A stretch of 39,806 bases of DNA from CAYUVA01 sp964448115 [NCBI: uncultured bacterium] (lineage in GTDB: Bacteria; CAYUVA01). Shown piece after piece: positions 15,801 through 24,053 of the stretch. The translations under genes were made by a program, and so were the position numbers. Below the pieces are notes generated by a model. It was not told the DNA's origin and ran no database searches. It saw only the letters and a list, made by a program, of their open reading frames with translations. The stretch's first letter is position 1, and each line of letters starts with the position of its first letter. Location of the stretch: NCBI GenBank assembly GCA_964448115.1, contig CAYUVA010000003.1:26262-66067 (forward strand), written 5' to 3'.

Positions 15801-17727
15801 TCAGCTCCTCGGATACCTGTAGATCGTCGATCATGAGCACAATGCTGTTCATATCGACCCCGGTGAAGTCATCGCGCACCTTGAAGGTTATATTAGTGTT
15901 CTTGGGCACGCCGATCTCCTCCGGCTGCGGCAGTTGGTCAAAGACATAAGGCGCTTCCAGGTCGAGCGATATGGTGAACGAGTAGTGCTGGGTCATCATT
16001 ACATTGGGGGGCAACGCCAGGTCATAAGCCTCAACCAGCACATCTACTACATCCCCGGCGCCGAAGCGTGGGGTCAGATGGATATACTCGAACTTGTAAT
16101 TGGTGCGATCCCCGTTCAACCGAGCCTGGGTCGGATTCTGAGACACGCCGTTTACTACCTGGGGCATTCCATCAACGGAGATATTAAGGCTATAGCGGTC
16201 AGTGCCCAGCATATCATCCTTCACTCTAAGCGAACAGAGTGGTTTGCCGATCGGGGTAGGTGCTGGAGTGCCTCCCGGAGCAGGCTCCATATCGCTTAAA
16301 TATGGTGGCTCACTATCGGTCCCCTCGCCGATGTTGAACTGGTACTCCTCGGTCTCCATAACATTAGTTACCGAGTAAGTATCGTTGGCGTCTATGCGAA
16401 CCTGCACGCTGGTCTTGCTCTCCCATCCACCAGGCGGGTCGTAGCGGATATAGACATTCTTGGGATCAGAATCATCGATGGTTACATTGCCCACCATGTC
16501 AACCCCGCCATAAACGATAAGCTCATTGGCAAAGACATCGATCGAGTTGCGATCCACCCCGCTATCCTTATCGTGTATCCATGCCACCATGGCAGTATTG
16601 GCGGCGGCGCTGGTGCCGCTGCGCGGGGGATAGACCTCGCCAACATAAGGCGGCCAGATATCAGCGACCGTCTTGAAAGAATAGACAAAGGTTTCCATGC
16701 AGTTCGGCGAGTATATGGAGCGATCGCAGGCATCGATGGTTACCGTGATCCACTCATCGACCGGCCAAGGAAGCAGCCCGTAAGAATATTTTAGTTCCCA
16801 ATCGTAGTTTGTTCCGCTGTAATTGGTGAAGGTTGCCAGGTCTCCGTTCACTGTAACCTGTATATCGCTAAGCTCAAGCCCGGCACCGTCATCGGCGACA
16901 TGGAACCTTATCTGGCGATTCAGATCAACATCGATCTCGCCGGGGTACGGATTGAGTCCATACACATAAGGCGGTGTCTCATCGCGCTGAGTGGTAAAAG
17001 ACCAGTAAGCGTTCATCAGGTTGCCGGTCGGGGTTGCGTGATCCCGCGCAGTAACCTTGACGGTTATGACCTCTTCCTCGTTCCAAGGGTCGGTATTGTG
17101 GGGGTAGGTAACCTGGCAGTCGTAGGCTGCTGTCGGTGGTGCTGGAATTATGACCGTGGAGACCTCGACATCGTTTATAAACATCTGCACCGTGGAGGTA
17201 TCGACGCTCTCCTCGTTGTCTATGATATGTACATCGACTGCTCGCCAGATATCGACATCGGTTGAGTTTGGCACTGGCTTGGGATTCTCTATGTGCGGAG
17301 CGGTGGTATCAATAGCGCGGACAAGTAATTTATCATTGTTGTTCTCCCGGTTAGGGGGCTCGGCACTATCCTGGGCGCGCACTCCGACATAGTAAAGGCT
17401 GTTCAAGGTTAAGCCCTCTATGCGATACTCACGATCATAGACCGGATGACCGGTATCTCCATCCACAATTATGGGGGTTTGGTCAAATAGACCGTTACCG
17501 CCGGGGCAGTCATCCTGGTGGCATACGAAAACCGCATACTGTACTGGTGGACTTTCCGCGTCAATTGCCTCGTCCCAGCGTACAATAACCGCAGCGGTGG
17601 CTCCGACAGCCTCATCGACTCCATCGCCATCGCTCCATACTGGTGGTGTCGTATCCGCAGCAAGCTGTGGAACTGAAAGGCATGTTATTGCAACAAGAAT
17701 CAAGATCATAATCAGGCTTTTATGCAT
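12835..17727 (-). CDS. Giant secreted multi-domain Ig-like protein with tandem C-terminal GYWDT modules
   Basis: The protein has 1630 residues. A signal peptide (MHKSLIMILILVAITCLSVP, cleavage after about residue 24) precedes an FnIII-like domain (25-139). Five SbsA-type Ig-like repeats of 107-118 residues, each starting with a DxxxPYV-like motif, follow (140-699), then seven bacterial Ig repeats of about 96 residues (700-1370) with a recurring WSYxWxLPxDGxY core. Two copies of a C-terminal module (1371-1473 and 1526-1630) are separated by a charged linker. It is probably a cell-surface adhesin or scaffold. I chose ATG 17727 because AAGGAG lies 9 nt upstream and a promoter lies just before it; an upstream in-frame start at 17850 would lie ahead of the promoter and bury the signal peptide. 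Confidence 0.9.
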   Translation of the reverse strand: MHKSLIMILILVAITCLSVPQLAADTTPPVWSDGDGVDEAVGATAAVIVRWDEAIDAESPPVQYAVFVCHQDDCPGGNGLFDQTPIIVDGDTGHPVYDREYRIEGLTLNSLYYVGVRAQDSAEPPNRENNNDKLLVRAIDTTAPHIENPKPVPNSTDVDIWRAVDVHIIDNEESVDTSTVQMFINDVEVSTVIIPAPPTAAYDCQVTYPHNTDPWNEEEVITVKVTARDHATPTGNLMNAYWSFTTQRDETPPYVYGLNPYPGEIDVDLNRQIRFHVADDGAGLELSDIQVTVNGDLATFTNYSGTNYDWELKYSYGLLPWPVDEWITVTIDACDRSIYSPNCMETFVYSFKTVADIWPPYVGEVYPPRSGTSAAANTAMVAWIHDKDSGVDRNSIDVFANELIVYGGVDMVGNVTIDDSDPKNVYIRYDPPGGWESKTSVQVRIDANDTYSVTNVMETEEYQFNIGEGTDSEPPYLSDMEPAPGGTPAPTPIGKPLCSLRVKDDMLGTDRYSLNISVDGMPQVVNGVSQNPTQARLNGDRTNYKFEYIHLTPRFGAGDVVDVLVEAYDLALPPNVMMTQHYSFTISLDLEAPYVFDQLPQPEEIGVPKNTNITFKVRDDFTGVDMNSIVLMIDDLQVSEELRLIDHGFLVHYDPDFNFTADQRVGIYVKAHDNSRDENQDPIFNSVVETYSFTIGDYFDTTAPDLQITDPMPGDSIRGRYHMVHGSALDSDTGIYRVDLRFSSNPQYWVPADGAQSWSYRWYLPADGRYTIDAYALDNASNKSTILSVPVVVDNNPPVSLIYDPAPGEIICGDYYDVRITAYDQGGLSEIADVQFCATDGYTCRWAQYSGGWMYRWQPLPDDGEYSIWSIATDAAGNKQTSYNQISIFVDNTPPQSEILSPQDGAIIAGTYRDIIVEANDNLADVNQVLVSTDAGHTWTRMTPTAGKGQWSYTWTLPDDGTYTIKSKAYDNVFNEQDPPSQIKVTIDKSLPSSIITDPAINQVLNGDEYLIQGSAEGSESLGISLVEVSTDNGQSWQEADGNVSWSYLWSLPADGRYTLVSRATNALGSQEIPSSYVGVVVDNTLPSASITSPAPGSYIGGNSFDITGTASDNLSGLSSVQVSMNGGDDWNDVTPPLESWSYQWTLPTHGTYTLIARATDNGGLVGNSSPQAVTVDNIKPLCEITYPIADQVLGGESVVVSGTASDNQGGSGIARVEVSTDGTNYTPASGTTNWSYTWTLPDEDGGYRIWAKAFDNVGNEQGSPSSVRVYVDHSGPTAEITAPADGEFINEDVYTISGTASDNLSAIDYVKVSTDGGSSWVDAEGTTNWSYDWHTGADGNYSLLCKAYDTAGNEGTASDAVNVKVDKKEPVIMLAGYWDTDISSTLGGQFTMLAYIPDDDVVSAELFYAGSPTGVFLKDDGSQGDWAPNDKIYMLSAPVGPGIPPYSMFLIEIRACDHAGNCDIWPYLTLYGPKGDSSKGKTGSLDEKPAISDQDAKALTSIMTRLQEDLLRYDYTGYADKSVKPLIMIAGYWDTYFVADEGGHFIMLAYLADTDVTEVQLYFGWQPTGVLLLDNGAGGDWVAGDGLYTLYAPLNPEPSITEDMEVLLELVAFDAAGNFGIWPDLLFYP

Positions 17728-17770
17728 CGACTTCTTCTCCTTAAGCTCGGTGATGAATTCCAACATCTTT

Positions 17771-17799
17771 ATTATAGTGCAAAAAAATGGATCCTTCAA
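17771..17799 (-). promoter_or_regulatory. Strong sigma70-like promoter of the giant Ig-repeat gene
   Basis: On the minus strand TTGAAG (17794-17799) and a perfect TATAAT (17771-17776) are 17 bp apart. The predicted start near 17764 leaves a 37-nt leader containing AAGGAG (17737-17742). Confidence 0.7.
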
Positions 17800-17864
17800 A
17801 ATAATGGGCAAAGTAATGCAAGATACTGATTGAATAAGATCCAATTTCATCCTAAGTCCAAAAC

Positions 17865-17909
17865 CTAAGCATTCTGCTTAACAATTAATTCATCTCCGAG
17901 AATGCTTAG
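17865..17909. repeat. 11-bp inverted repeat between divergent promoters
   Basis: CTAAGCATTCT (17865-17875) and AGAATGCTTAG (17899-17909) are perfect complements separated by 23 bp. The repeat lies upstream of both the minus-strand Ig-gene promoter and the plus-strand xseB promoter, so it could be a regulator-binding site; this is inference. Confidence 0.55.
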
Positions 17910-17936
17910 CCTCTACAAGACCAGTCAGGTTACAGT

Positions 17937-17965
17937 TTGACCTTATGAAGGATAAATATTATAGT
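17937..17965 (+). promoter_or_regulatory. Sigma70-like promoter of the xseB-tlyA-nadK operon
   Basis: TTGACC (17937-17942) and TATAGT (17960-17965) are separated by 17 bp. The predicted start near 17972 gives a leader of about 40 nt before xseB. Confidence 0.65.
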
Positions 17966-18012
17966 GATGACTATCAGGGAAAGCGAATAAGGGCAAGGGA
18001 AAAAACAAGACA

Positions 18013-18276
18013 ATGAGTGAAAAACAGAAAAATAAGCAGATGAAATTCGAGGATGCGCTAAAACGCCTTGAAGAGATAGTCGATGTCATGGAAAAAGGGG
18101 AACTATCCCTGGATGAGACCGTCTCAATGTTCGAGGAAGGTATCGAGCTGTCTCAGTTGTGTCAAAAGAAGCTCGATGAGGCGGAAAAAAAGGTGCAGAT
18201 ACTCTTGAATGCTGGTAAGAAGGATGAGAAGGCGGTTGACTTCGGGGATGAAAGCAGCGAAGATGTTCCCTTCTGA
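18013..18276 (+). CDS. xseB: Exodeoxyribonuclease VII small subunit
   Basis: The 87-residue protein has the complete XseB pattern: KFEDALKRLEEIVDVMEKGELSLDE, then FEEGIELSQLCQKKLDEAEKKVQIL, forming the two-helix coiled-coil hairpin of the small subunit, followed by an acidic tail (ESSEDVPF). XseB subunits bind the large subunit XseA and are needed for degradation of single-stranded DNA into oligonucleotides. No xseA is in the window. The gene opens a plus-strand operon with tlyA 21 nt downstream, an order seen in many bacteria where dxs often lies between them; here dxs is absent. Confidence 0.95.
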   Translation: MSEKQKNKQMKFEDALKRLEEIVDVMEKGELSLDETVSMFEEGIELSQLCQKKLDEAEKKVQILLNAGKKDEKAVDFGDESSEDVPF

Positions 18277-18297
18277 ATCGAAAACCGGGTTACTTGG

Positions 18298-19032
18298 GTG
18301 AGTACAAGGAAACAACGATTGGACCTGTTGGTCATGGAGCGATTCTCCATGGAGAGTAGAGTAAAGGCTGCCAGGGCAATCGAAGCCGGCATGGTTCGAG
18401 TCGATGATGCGGTGGCTGATAAGCCAGGTGCCCTGTACAAGCCAGAGGCTGAGATACAATTGCTTGAAGATCCAAGTATGTTTGTCAGCCGTGGCGGGGA
18501 TAAGCTCAAGGCAGCACTTGACCATTTCAGGTTAAATGTTGAAGGCAAAAACGCCATGGATATTGGGGCTTCGACAGGTGGCTTTACCGATTGCCTGCTC
18601 AAGCATGGCGCTGATAATGTACTCGCCGTCGATGTCGGCTATGGTCTCATCCACGAGACCCTGCGCCAGGATGCTAGAGTACACCTGTTAGAGAGACAAA
18701 ATGCCAGATACCTTGAACCTAAGCAGATCCCCTTCAAGATCGACCTGGTTACCATCGATGTCTCCTTCATCTCCCTGCGCATCATATTAGCCCGGTTGTT
18801 CGAAATCTTGCCCAAATTTGTGGAATACTTGACTTTAGTAAAACCACAATTCGAGGCTGGCAAGAAAGAGGTGCCTAAAAGTGGCGTTATTAAAGACCCC
18901 TCGATTCACAAAAGGGTACTGACCGAGATTAGTGATTATATCATCGAACAAGGGCATAATATCATCGGAAGCATGCAATCACCGATCAGGGGTGCAAAGG
19001 GAAACATCGAGTTCTTCTTGTATTTCAGGTGA
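18298..19032 (+). CDS. tlyA: TlyA family 2'-O-ribose rRNA methyltransferase
   Basis: The protein has 244 residues. An N-terminal S4 RNA-binding domain (RLDLLVMERFSMESRVKAAR..., residues 1-60) is followed by an FtsJ/RrmJ-type methyltransferase. The SAM-binding loop is DIGASTGGFTDCLL (about 90-103). The candidate K-D-K-E tetrad is seen in SRGGDKLKAAL, TIDVSFISL, LVKPQFEAG and NIEFFLYF. Characterised TlyA proteins methylate 16S and 23S rRNA cytidines and affect capreomycin sensitivity; 'hemolysin' in older annotations is historical. The start is GTG 18298 with a weak ribosome-binding site. It is followed after 19 nt by nadK, a conserved pairing. Confidence 0.94.
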   Translation: MSTRKQRLDLLVMERFSMESRVKAARAIEAGMVRVDDAVADKPGALYKPEAEIQLLEDPSMFVSRGGDKLKAALDHFRLNVEGKNAMDIGASTGGFTDCLLKHGADNVLAVDVGYGLIHETLRQDARVHLLERQNARYLEPKQIPFKIDLVTIDVSFISLRIILARLFEILPKFVEYLTLVKPQFEAGKKEVPKSGVIKDPSIHKRVLTEISDYIIEQGHNIIGSMQSPIRGAKGNIEFFLYFR

Positions 19033-19051
19033 GAATATCGGGGAGTAGCTT

Positions 19052-19948
19052 TTGAAAAACGGCTGCAAAAACAGCAAGGATGATGGCGAATTCAAGAATA
19101 TCGGTCTTTATGTTAAGCGCGGGTGCCAGGCATTCAAGCGAGAGGTAACCGAGCTGCATGACTGGCTTCATGGTCGTGGCTTGAATGTTTTCATCGACCA
19201 GGTAACCTCCCAGGCAGTCGGCATAAACAAGAATGTCTTCCCCCGAGAACATATCCCTGAATTTCTTGATATGCTTATAGTGATGGGGGGAGATGGTACA
19301 ATAATCTCAGCGATTCGTCGCGTGGGAAGGATGGATATCCCTATCTTCACTATAAACCTGGGCAGCCTCGGCTTCTTGGCTGATACCACCCTCGAGGAGA
19401 TGTTTGCCTCTTTATCGAGCATACTTCAAAGCAATTATGTGATCGAGGAGCGAATGATGCTCAAGTCGAGGCTTTATCGGGATAATGAATTAGTCTCCGA
19501 GAACAGGGTGCTCAATGATGTGGTGATCAATAAAGCCGCTGTAGCCCGAATTATTACCCTGCAAACCTATATAAACGATCAATACCTGGCTTCGTTCAAG
19601 GCTGATGGCATTATCGTTTCGACCCCGACCGGCTCAACAGCCTATTCCCTGGCTGCCGGAGGTCCCATCCTGTATCCTAACATGGATAACATAATTATTA
19701 ACCCGATCTGTCCCCACATGCTGACCAACCGTCCCTTGGTGATCCCTGATGATTCGGTGATAAAACTTATTCTCGATACGGCAAGGGAGGAGGTGTTCCT
19801 CTCCCTTGACGGTCAGATAGGGATCCCCATGAAGTACAGGGATGTTGTGCTTGTAACCAGTGCTCAATGTAAGATAAAGCTTATCAAACGCCCCGGCTTC
19901 GATCACTTCGAGGTGCTTCGGATGAAGCTGAAATGGGGTGAGAGGTAA
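19052..19948 (+). CDS. nadK: NAD kinase
   Basis: The 298-residue protein carries the NAD kinase signatures: GGDGT (residues 79-83) for nucleotide binding, LGSLGFLA soon after, LNDVVINK where most homologues have NE, and FKADGIIVSTPTGSTAYSLAAGGPI with the glycine-rich TGSTAY motif. The enzyme phosphorylates NAD to NADP and is the only route to NADP. Start is TTG 19052, with GGGGAG about 7-8 nt upstream; no better start precedes the conserved NIGLYVKRG strand. It is third in the xseB operon, ending 9-60 nt before the next gene depending on that gene's start. Confidence 0.95.
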   Translation: MKNGCKNSKDDGEFKNIGLYVKRGCQAFKREVTELHDWLHGRGLNVFIDQVTSQAVGINKNVFPREHIPEFLDMLIVMGGDGTIISAIRRVGRMDIPIFTINLGSLGFLADTTLEEMFASLSSILQSNYVIEERMMLKSRLYRDNELVSENRVLNDVVINKAAVARIITLQTYINDQYLASFKADGIIVSTPTGSTAYSLAAGGPILYPNMDNIIINPICPHMLTNRPLVIPDDSVIKLILDTAREEVFLSLDGQIGIPMKYRDVVLVTSAQCKIKLIKRPGFDHFEVLRMKLKWGER

Positions 19949-20008
19949 ATAGCCGGATTGGCGCTTGATGATCGTTTAACTACCAGAGCTTCAAGCCCCA
20001 AAGAAAAC

Positions 20009-20812
20009 ATGCACACCAACAATAAACCAGGCGATCCACATAAGAAACACAAGCTCTCTGTGCAGGTGTTGACCCAAAATAGCGAGCGACTCCTCGAAAA
20101 AACGCTGGATAGTATAAGCTGGGCCGATGAAATACAGGTCATCGATGGAGGCAGCAGCGACTCAACCCTCAAGATATGCTCTCGGTACGATAACCTAAAG
20201 GTGCTCCATCACCCTTACGAGAACTACGGCGCACAGCACAACTGGGGGTTACCGCAACTATGCAATGATTGGGTCTTGATCATCGATTCCGATGAATGGC
20301 TATCCTTTGAGTTGCAAGAGGAGATAAAAGGAATCCTGGCATGCGAGCAACCATCCCATGATGGATATGTGCTCATGCGGCGATCATATTTTTTGGGCAG
20401 GCTGATACGCTATTCAGGCTGGCAGAGAGACAAGGAGTTGCGCTTGTTTCGGCGTTCCAAGGGCAGACTGAAGGATCAGCAGGTGCACTCCAGTGTAACC
20501 ATGTCCGACGGAACGGTTGGAAGATTGAACGGCTTTTTATATCACGATCCCTATAGCTCTCTCGATGATTATTTGAATAAGATGCAGCGCTATACGAGTT
20601 GGGGAGCCAATGAATTCATCAAGACGGGAAAGCGTTTCAAGCCCTGGATGGTGCTGCTCAATCCTTTGGGGAGATTCCTTCGCAGCTATGTGCTCTATCA
20701 GGGTTTTCGCGATGGCTTGCACGGTCTTATCCTATGCCTATTGTCCATGTACTATGTTATGGTCAAATATGCTAAGGTATGGATCATGCAAAAGAATAAT
20801 GGCAGTAAATAA
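20009..20812 (+). CDS. GT2 glycosyltransferase, WaaE/KdtX-like
   Basis: The 267-residue protein begins its conserved core with LSVQVLTQNSERLLEKTLDS, has VIDGGSSDST (nucleotide-sugar binding) and IDSDEW (metal-binding DxD), and the family-specific KELRLFRRSKGRLKDQQVHSSV segment. It resembles the LPS core beta-1,4-glucosyltransferase family (WaaE/KdtX), which adds sugar to inner-core heptose; donor and acceptor here are inferred only by similarity. The C-terminal third is hydrophobic enough to contact the membrane. I prefer ATG 20009; an in-frame TTG at 19958, 12 nt after AGAGG, would add 17 polar residues. It lies between nadK and a GT4 gene in one operon. Confidence 0.87.
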   Translation: MHTNNKPGDPHKKHKLSVQVLTQNSERLLEKTLDSISWADEIQVIDGGSSDSTLKICSRYDNLKVLHHPYENYGAQHNWGLPQLCNDWVLIIDSDEWLSFELQEEIKGILACEQPSHDGYVLMRRSYFLGRLIRYSGWQRDKELRLFRRSKGRLKDQQVHSSVTMSDGTVGRLNGFLYHDPYSSLDDYLNKMQRYTSWGANEFIKTGKRFKPWMVLLNPLGRFLRSYVLYQGFRDGLHGLILCLLSMYYVMVKYAKVWIMQKNNGSK

Positions 20813-20829
20813 AATGGAGTTGACGGGCT

Positions 20830-21951
20830 TTGAAGCCGATTAAGATACTATACACCTCCCCTAGCGTTCGTATGTGGGGTTCTCGAATCAGCCTTCTTGA
20901 GCTTGTCAAGGGCTTGAACAAGGAGACCTTTTTCCCTATCGTAGCCGTTCCCGGTAAGGGGGGCTTGGAGGGATATCTGAAGGAAAACATGATCGATGTT
21001 CGCATCCTGCCACTCAAGCCGTATCGCAAGCTGAAATACATGCCTCTTCGACCTTATACTAAATACATGCTGCATAGAATAATGAAAGATGAGGGGATCC
21101 AGTTGGTGCACAACAACGAGTTCTGGTCAAATCCCTATGGGGTAGATCCTGCCAAATCGCTAGGAATTCCGGTGATATGCCATGTTAGGGGGGCACTTAC
21201 CTCAAGGCAGATAGTTAATTATAAATTGGAGAAGGCTGACAAGATCATCTGTGTAAGCAACGATGTTGCATTACAGTTCAAGGATGATCCCCATCTATCA
21301 TTCAAGATCGAGGTCATCTATAACGGGCTTAACTTGGAGACTTTTACCGCCAATGCCACCCCCTCTGCTCTTCGCCGTGAGTTCAATATTGCCGATGACG
21401 AGATTGTAATCTGCCAGATAGGAAAACTGGTGCCGCGCAAGGCGCAGGAGGTTACCATCAAGGCAGCAAAGATCGTGCATGAGAAGAAAAAGAATGTTCG
21501 CTTCTTCATCGTGGGAAAGGGCTGGGAAAAGGAACAGGAATATGTTACGCACCTGTTCGAGCTGGTCAGGCAGCTTGACCTGGAGGGGGTGATCACCTTC
21601 ACCGGCTACCGCACCGATATACCCTCATGGTGCGCGCTTATGGATATGCTGGTAATCCCCAGTTATTCAGAGGGATTCGGAAGGGTGAACATCGAGGCTA
21701 TGGCTTTCGGTAAGCCTGTTATCGGCTCCGATGCAGAGGGTATCTCCGAGGTGGTACATAACAACATCACCGGCAGCATCTTTGCCAAGGGAGACCATGT
21801 TGCCCTGGCAGAGGCTATACTAAGATATATAGCTGACCCCGAATTGAGAAAACAGGACGGACTCAGGGGAAGAAAGAGGGTCGAGGAGAACTTCACCATG
21901 CAACACCATATAAGGCAGGTGGAGGAATTATATCTTAATCTTCTTAAATGA
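20830..21951 (+). CDS. GT4 family glycosyltransferase
   Basis: The 373-residue protein has the two Rossmann-like halves of a GT-B enzyme. The N-terminal half begins IKILYTSPSVRMWGSRISLLELVKGL, and the C-terminal half has the donor-site pattern IPSYSEGFGRVNIEAMAFGKPVIGSDAEGISEV, with the E-x7-E pair (EGFGRVNIE) typical of family GT4. It would transfer a sugar from a nucleotide donor to a lipid-linked glycan in the cytoplasm. Start is TTG 20830, with GGAG 10 nt upstream. The stop overlaps the next gene's ATG by four nt (ATGA), implying translational coupling. With the preceding GT2 and the nearby exporter it probably serves surface polysaccharide synthesis. Confidence 0.9.
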   Translation: MKPIKILYTSPSVRMWGSRISLLELVKGLNKETFFPIVAVPGKGGLEGYLKENMIDVRILPLKPYRKLKYMPLRPYTKYMLHRIMKDEGIQLVHNNEFWSNPYGVDPAKSLGIPVICHVRGALTSRQIVNYKLEKADKIICVSNDVALQFKDDPHLSFKIEVIYNGLNLETFTANATPSALRREFNIADDEIVICQIGKLVPRKAQEVTIKAAKIVHEKKKNVRFFIVGKGWEKEQEYVTHLFELVRQLDLEGVITFTGYRTDIPSWCALMDMLVIPSYSEGFGRVNIEAMAFGKPVIGSDAEGISEVVHNNITGSIFAKGDHVALAEAILRYIADPELRKQDGLRGRKRVEENFTMQHHIRQVEELYLNLLK

Positions 21952-23021
21952 AAGAACGGTCAACTCATGATCACAGGGTTAACAACATGGATAATATGGA
22001 GCAAAAAAAGATCTTCATCTCGGAGTTTACCGAGGGTAAAAGGGTAGTAACCTTCCTTAATGTGGCAAATAAGACAGTGCTTCAAAAAAAGGATGGCAGC
22101 CCGTTTCTGCGTATATTATTCAGCGATTCCAGCGGAGAGATCCAGGCTGTCTTGTGGGACAATGTCCAGTATGTGCTCGAAAATGTAAAGAAAAATACGA
22201 TCGTCAAGGTACAAGGCTTGGTGCACAAGTACAACCAGAAACCGCAACTGCGTATCGAGAAGATACGCCCAGCCAGGGAGGAAGAGTACGATCTCGCTGA
22301 TTTCTTACGCCCCGCTAAGAGCGATCCCCAGGAAGATTTAAGGCAGTTATCCGAATTCGCCGAGACCATCGAGGACGGATACCTAAAAAGCCTGGTATTC
22401 TATTTCCTGGAGGACACATCGTTGATGGATCGCTTCATTGCAGCCCCTGGCGGTAAGAAAATGCATCATAACTATGTGGGCGGCTTGATCGAGCATACTG
22501 TGGCAGTGTGCAAGATATGCGATTACCTATGTCAACTCTATGCGGATTTGGATCGCGACCTCTTGCTCTCGGCAGCGATACTGCATGACCTGGGAAAAAT
22601 CGAGGAGCTATCATGCTCCACAAGCATCGAATATACCGATAAGGGAAGGTTGTTGGGACATATCGTTACTACGGTAGTAACGCTTGAAAAAGCCATGGAT
22701 AGCATCGAGGGATTCCCCGAAGATACTCGCATGTTGCTATTGCATATCATCATCAGCCACCATGGCGAGTATGAGTACGGCTCCCCCAAGCGCCCCAAGA
22801 TCTTGGAGGCAATGGCGCTTCATCATGCGGATAATGTTGATGCCAAGCTGAATGCAATGAGGATCTTCGCCGAAGAGCAAGCAGATCCCGACCTGCCAGG
22901 ATGGACGCAGTACTGGTACCCAGGAGATAGGTATCTGTATTTCAGGAAAAGGGACGACTTCGAGGATCCCTACCAGGACCTAGATGTCGGACAATTTACC
23001 GATGATAAACAGGAGTTATAA
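21948..23021 (+). CDS. OB-fold plus HD-domain protein, YhaM-like 3'-5' exoribonuclease
   Basis: The protein has about 357 residues (343 if the later ATG 21987 is used, which has AGGG about 8 nt upstream). An OB-fold nucleic-acid-binding region (about residues 30-115; VTFLNVANKTVLQKKDGSPF to KPQLRIEKIRP) is followed by an HD domain with HHNYVGGLIEHT and LLSAAILHDLGK, including the metal-binding His-Asp pair, then ISHHGEYEYGSPKRP. This arrangement is that of YhaM/CBF1-type 3'-5' exoribonucleases from Bacillus. It begins in an ATGA overlap with the GT4 gene, so an RNase sits in an operon with glycan genes without an obvious functional link. Confidence 0.88.
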   Translation: MKERSTHDHRVNNMDNMEQKKIFISEFTEGKRVVTFLNVANKTVLQKKDGSPFLRILFSDSSGEIQAVLWDNVQYVLENVKKNTIVKVQGLVHKYNQKPQLRIEKIRPAREEEYDLADFLRPAKSDPQEDLRQLSEFAETIEDGYLKSLVFYFLEDTSLMDRFIAAPGGKKMHHNYVGGLIEHTVAVCKICDYLCQLYADLDRDLLLSAAILHDLGKIEELSCSTSIEYTDKGRLLGHIVTTVVTLEKAMDSIEGFPEDTRMLLLHIIISHHGEYEYGSPKRPKILEAMALHHADNVDAKLNAMRIFAEEQADPDLPGWTQYWYPGDRYLYFRKRDDFEDPYQDLDVGQFTDDKQEL

Positions 23022-23056
23022 ACAAGTTATTTGATCATAGACTGATTTACTCTCCC

Positions 23057-23866
23057 ATGAGCAGCGAGGCAAAAAGGAAGGTCGCACTTTACCTGGAGAC
23101 GCTATACAACCTGATCATCAAGGACCTTAAGATCAAGTATAAAAGCTCGATTTTGGGCTACTTCTGGTCTTTGATAAATCCTCTGATGATGGTCATAGTG
23201 CTAACCTTCGTCTTCACGGTGGTAATAAACATAAAAAATATAGGTGGTATCGAAAACTTTGCGTTATTTATGCTCTGCGGCATCATCCCCTGGACCTACC
23301 TGTCGGCAGCGCTCTACCAATCAGTGGTCTCGATAACCTCCAACACCAGCTTCGTCAAGAATATCCCCTTCTCGCCGATCGTATTTCCGGTCTCCATCTC
23401 GATCACCAATTTTCTTACCATGATCCTAACCACGATAATTTTCGCCCTTGTGCTTGCCGTGTTGTCTTTGTTTGGCACCATCCAGTTGTATCCTGGTGTT
23501 TATGTAATCTGGTTGCCACCGTTATTTTTAATCATGCTAGTTTTTGTGACCGGCTTTTCGCTTTTCTTTTCTGCGCTGAATGTGCTCTATCGCGATGCAG
23601 AGCACCTGTTGCATACGATATTGATGATCTGGTTCTACTTAACCCCTGTGTTCTATACCAGGGAGATGTTGCCACCGCTTTTTAGAGCGCTTTATTATAT
23701 GAATCCGATGGCATTTATCGTGGAGAGCTACCGTTCGGTGATGCTGTATGGGATCTCTCCGCAACCCTGGGCGCTTCTTGGCAACATGTTTTTCGCCCTG
23801 CTTGTGCTTTGTGCTGGCTTTTTATTCTTCCATGGACGATCCTGGCGATTCATTGAGCTTCTATGA
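23057..23866 (+). CDS. ABC-2 type polysaccharide exporter permease (Wzm/TagG-like)
   Basis: The 269-residue protein has six hydrophobic helices. The N-terminal amphipathic segment LIIKDLKIKYKSSILGYFWSLINPL is the classic signature of the ABC2 membrane family that exports O-antigen, teichoic acid or capsule. The partner ATPase Wzt/TagH is usually immediately downstream, but the next gene is dnaB, 187 bp away, so the ATP-binding subunit must be encoded elsewhere. It follows the OB-HD gene by 35 nt and closes the operon. It would export a lipid-linked polymer made by the GT2 and GT4 enzymes upstream. Confidence 0.9.
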   Translation: MSSEAKRKVALYLETLYNLIIKDLKIKYKSSILGYFWSLINPLMMVIVLTFVFTVVINIKNIGGIENFALFMLCGIIPWTYLSAALYQSVVSITSNTSFVKNIPFSPIVFPVSISITNFLTMILTTIIFALVLAVLSLFGTIQLYPGVYVIWLPPLFLIMLVFVTGFSLFFSALNVLYRDAEHLLHTILMIWFYLTPVFYTREMLPPLFRALYYMNPMAFIVESYRSVMLYGISPQPWALLGNMFFALLVLCAGFLFFHGRSWRFIELL

Positions 23867-24053
23867 GTTTAAGTTTCTTTGGAAGAAATTTTTAGTTTAT
23901 CAATGGCGAGAGTTGGGAGAAATTTTTTATTTATAAAACAATATCTGCATGGTATGATCCATTGAGAATTTTTGACAGACCCGATATAAATAAAAGGTAA
24001 TCATCTCGTTATATTTGTTTTTACAAAACGCAGTTATATAGGGGAGAATAACC

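Noticed and set aside
17728-17850. Upstream extension of the giant Ig gene to an in-frame start at 17850
   Set aside because: It would place 41 residues before a clean signal peptide and would begin upstream of the likely promoter at 17771-17799; ATG 17727 has AAGGAG at the right distance.
23972-23977. TTGACA upstream of dnaB as a promoter
   Set aside because: No acceptable -10 is found at 16-18 bp, so I did not list it as a promoter.
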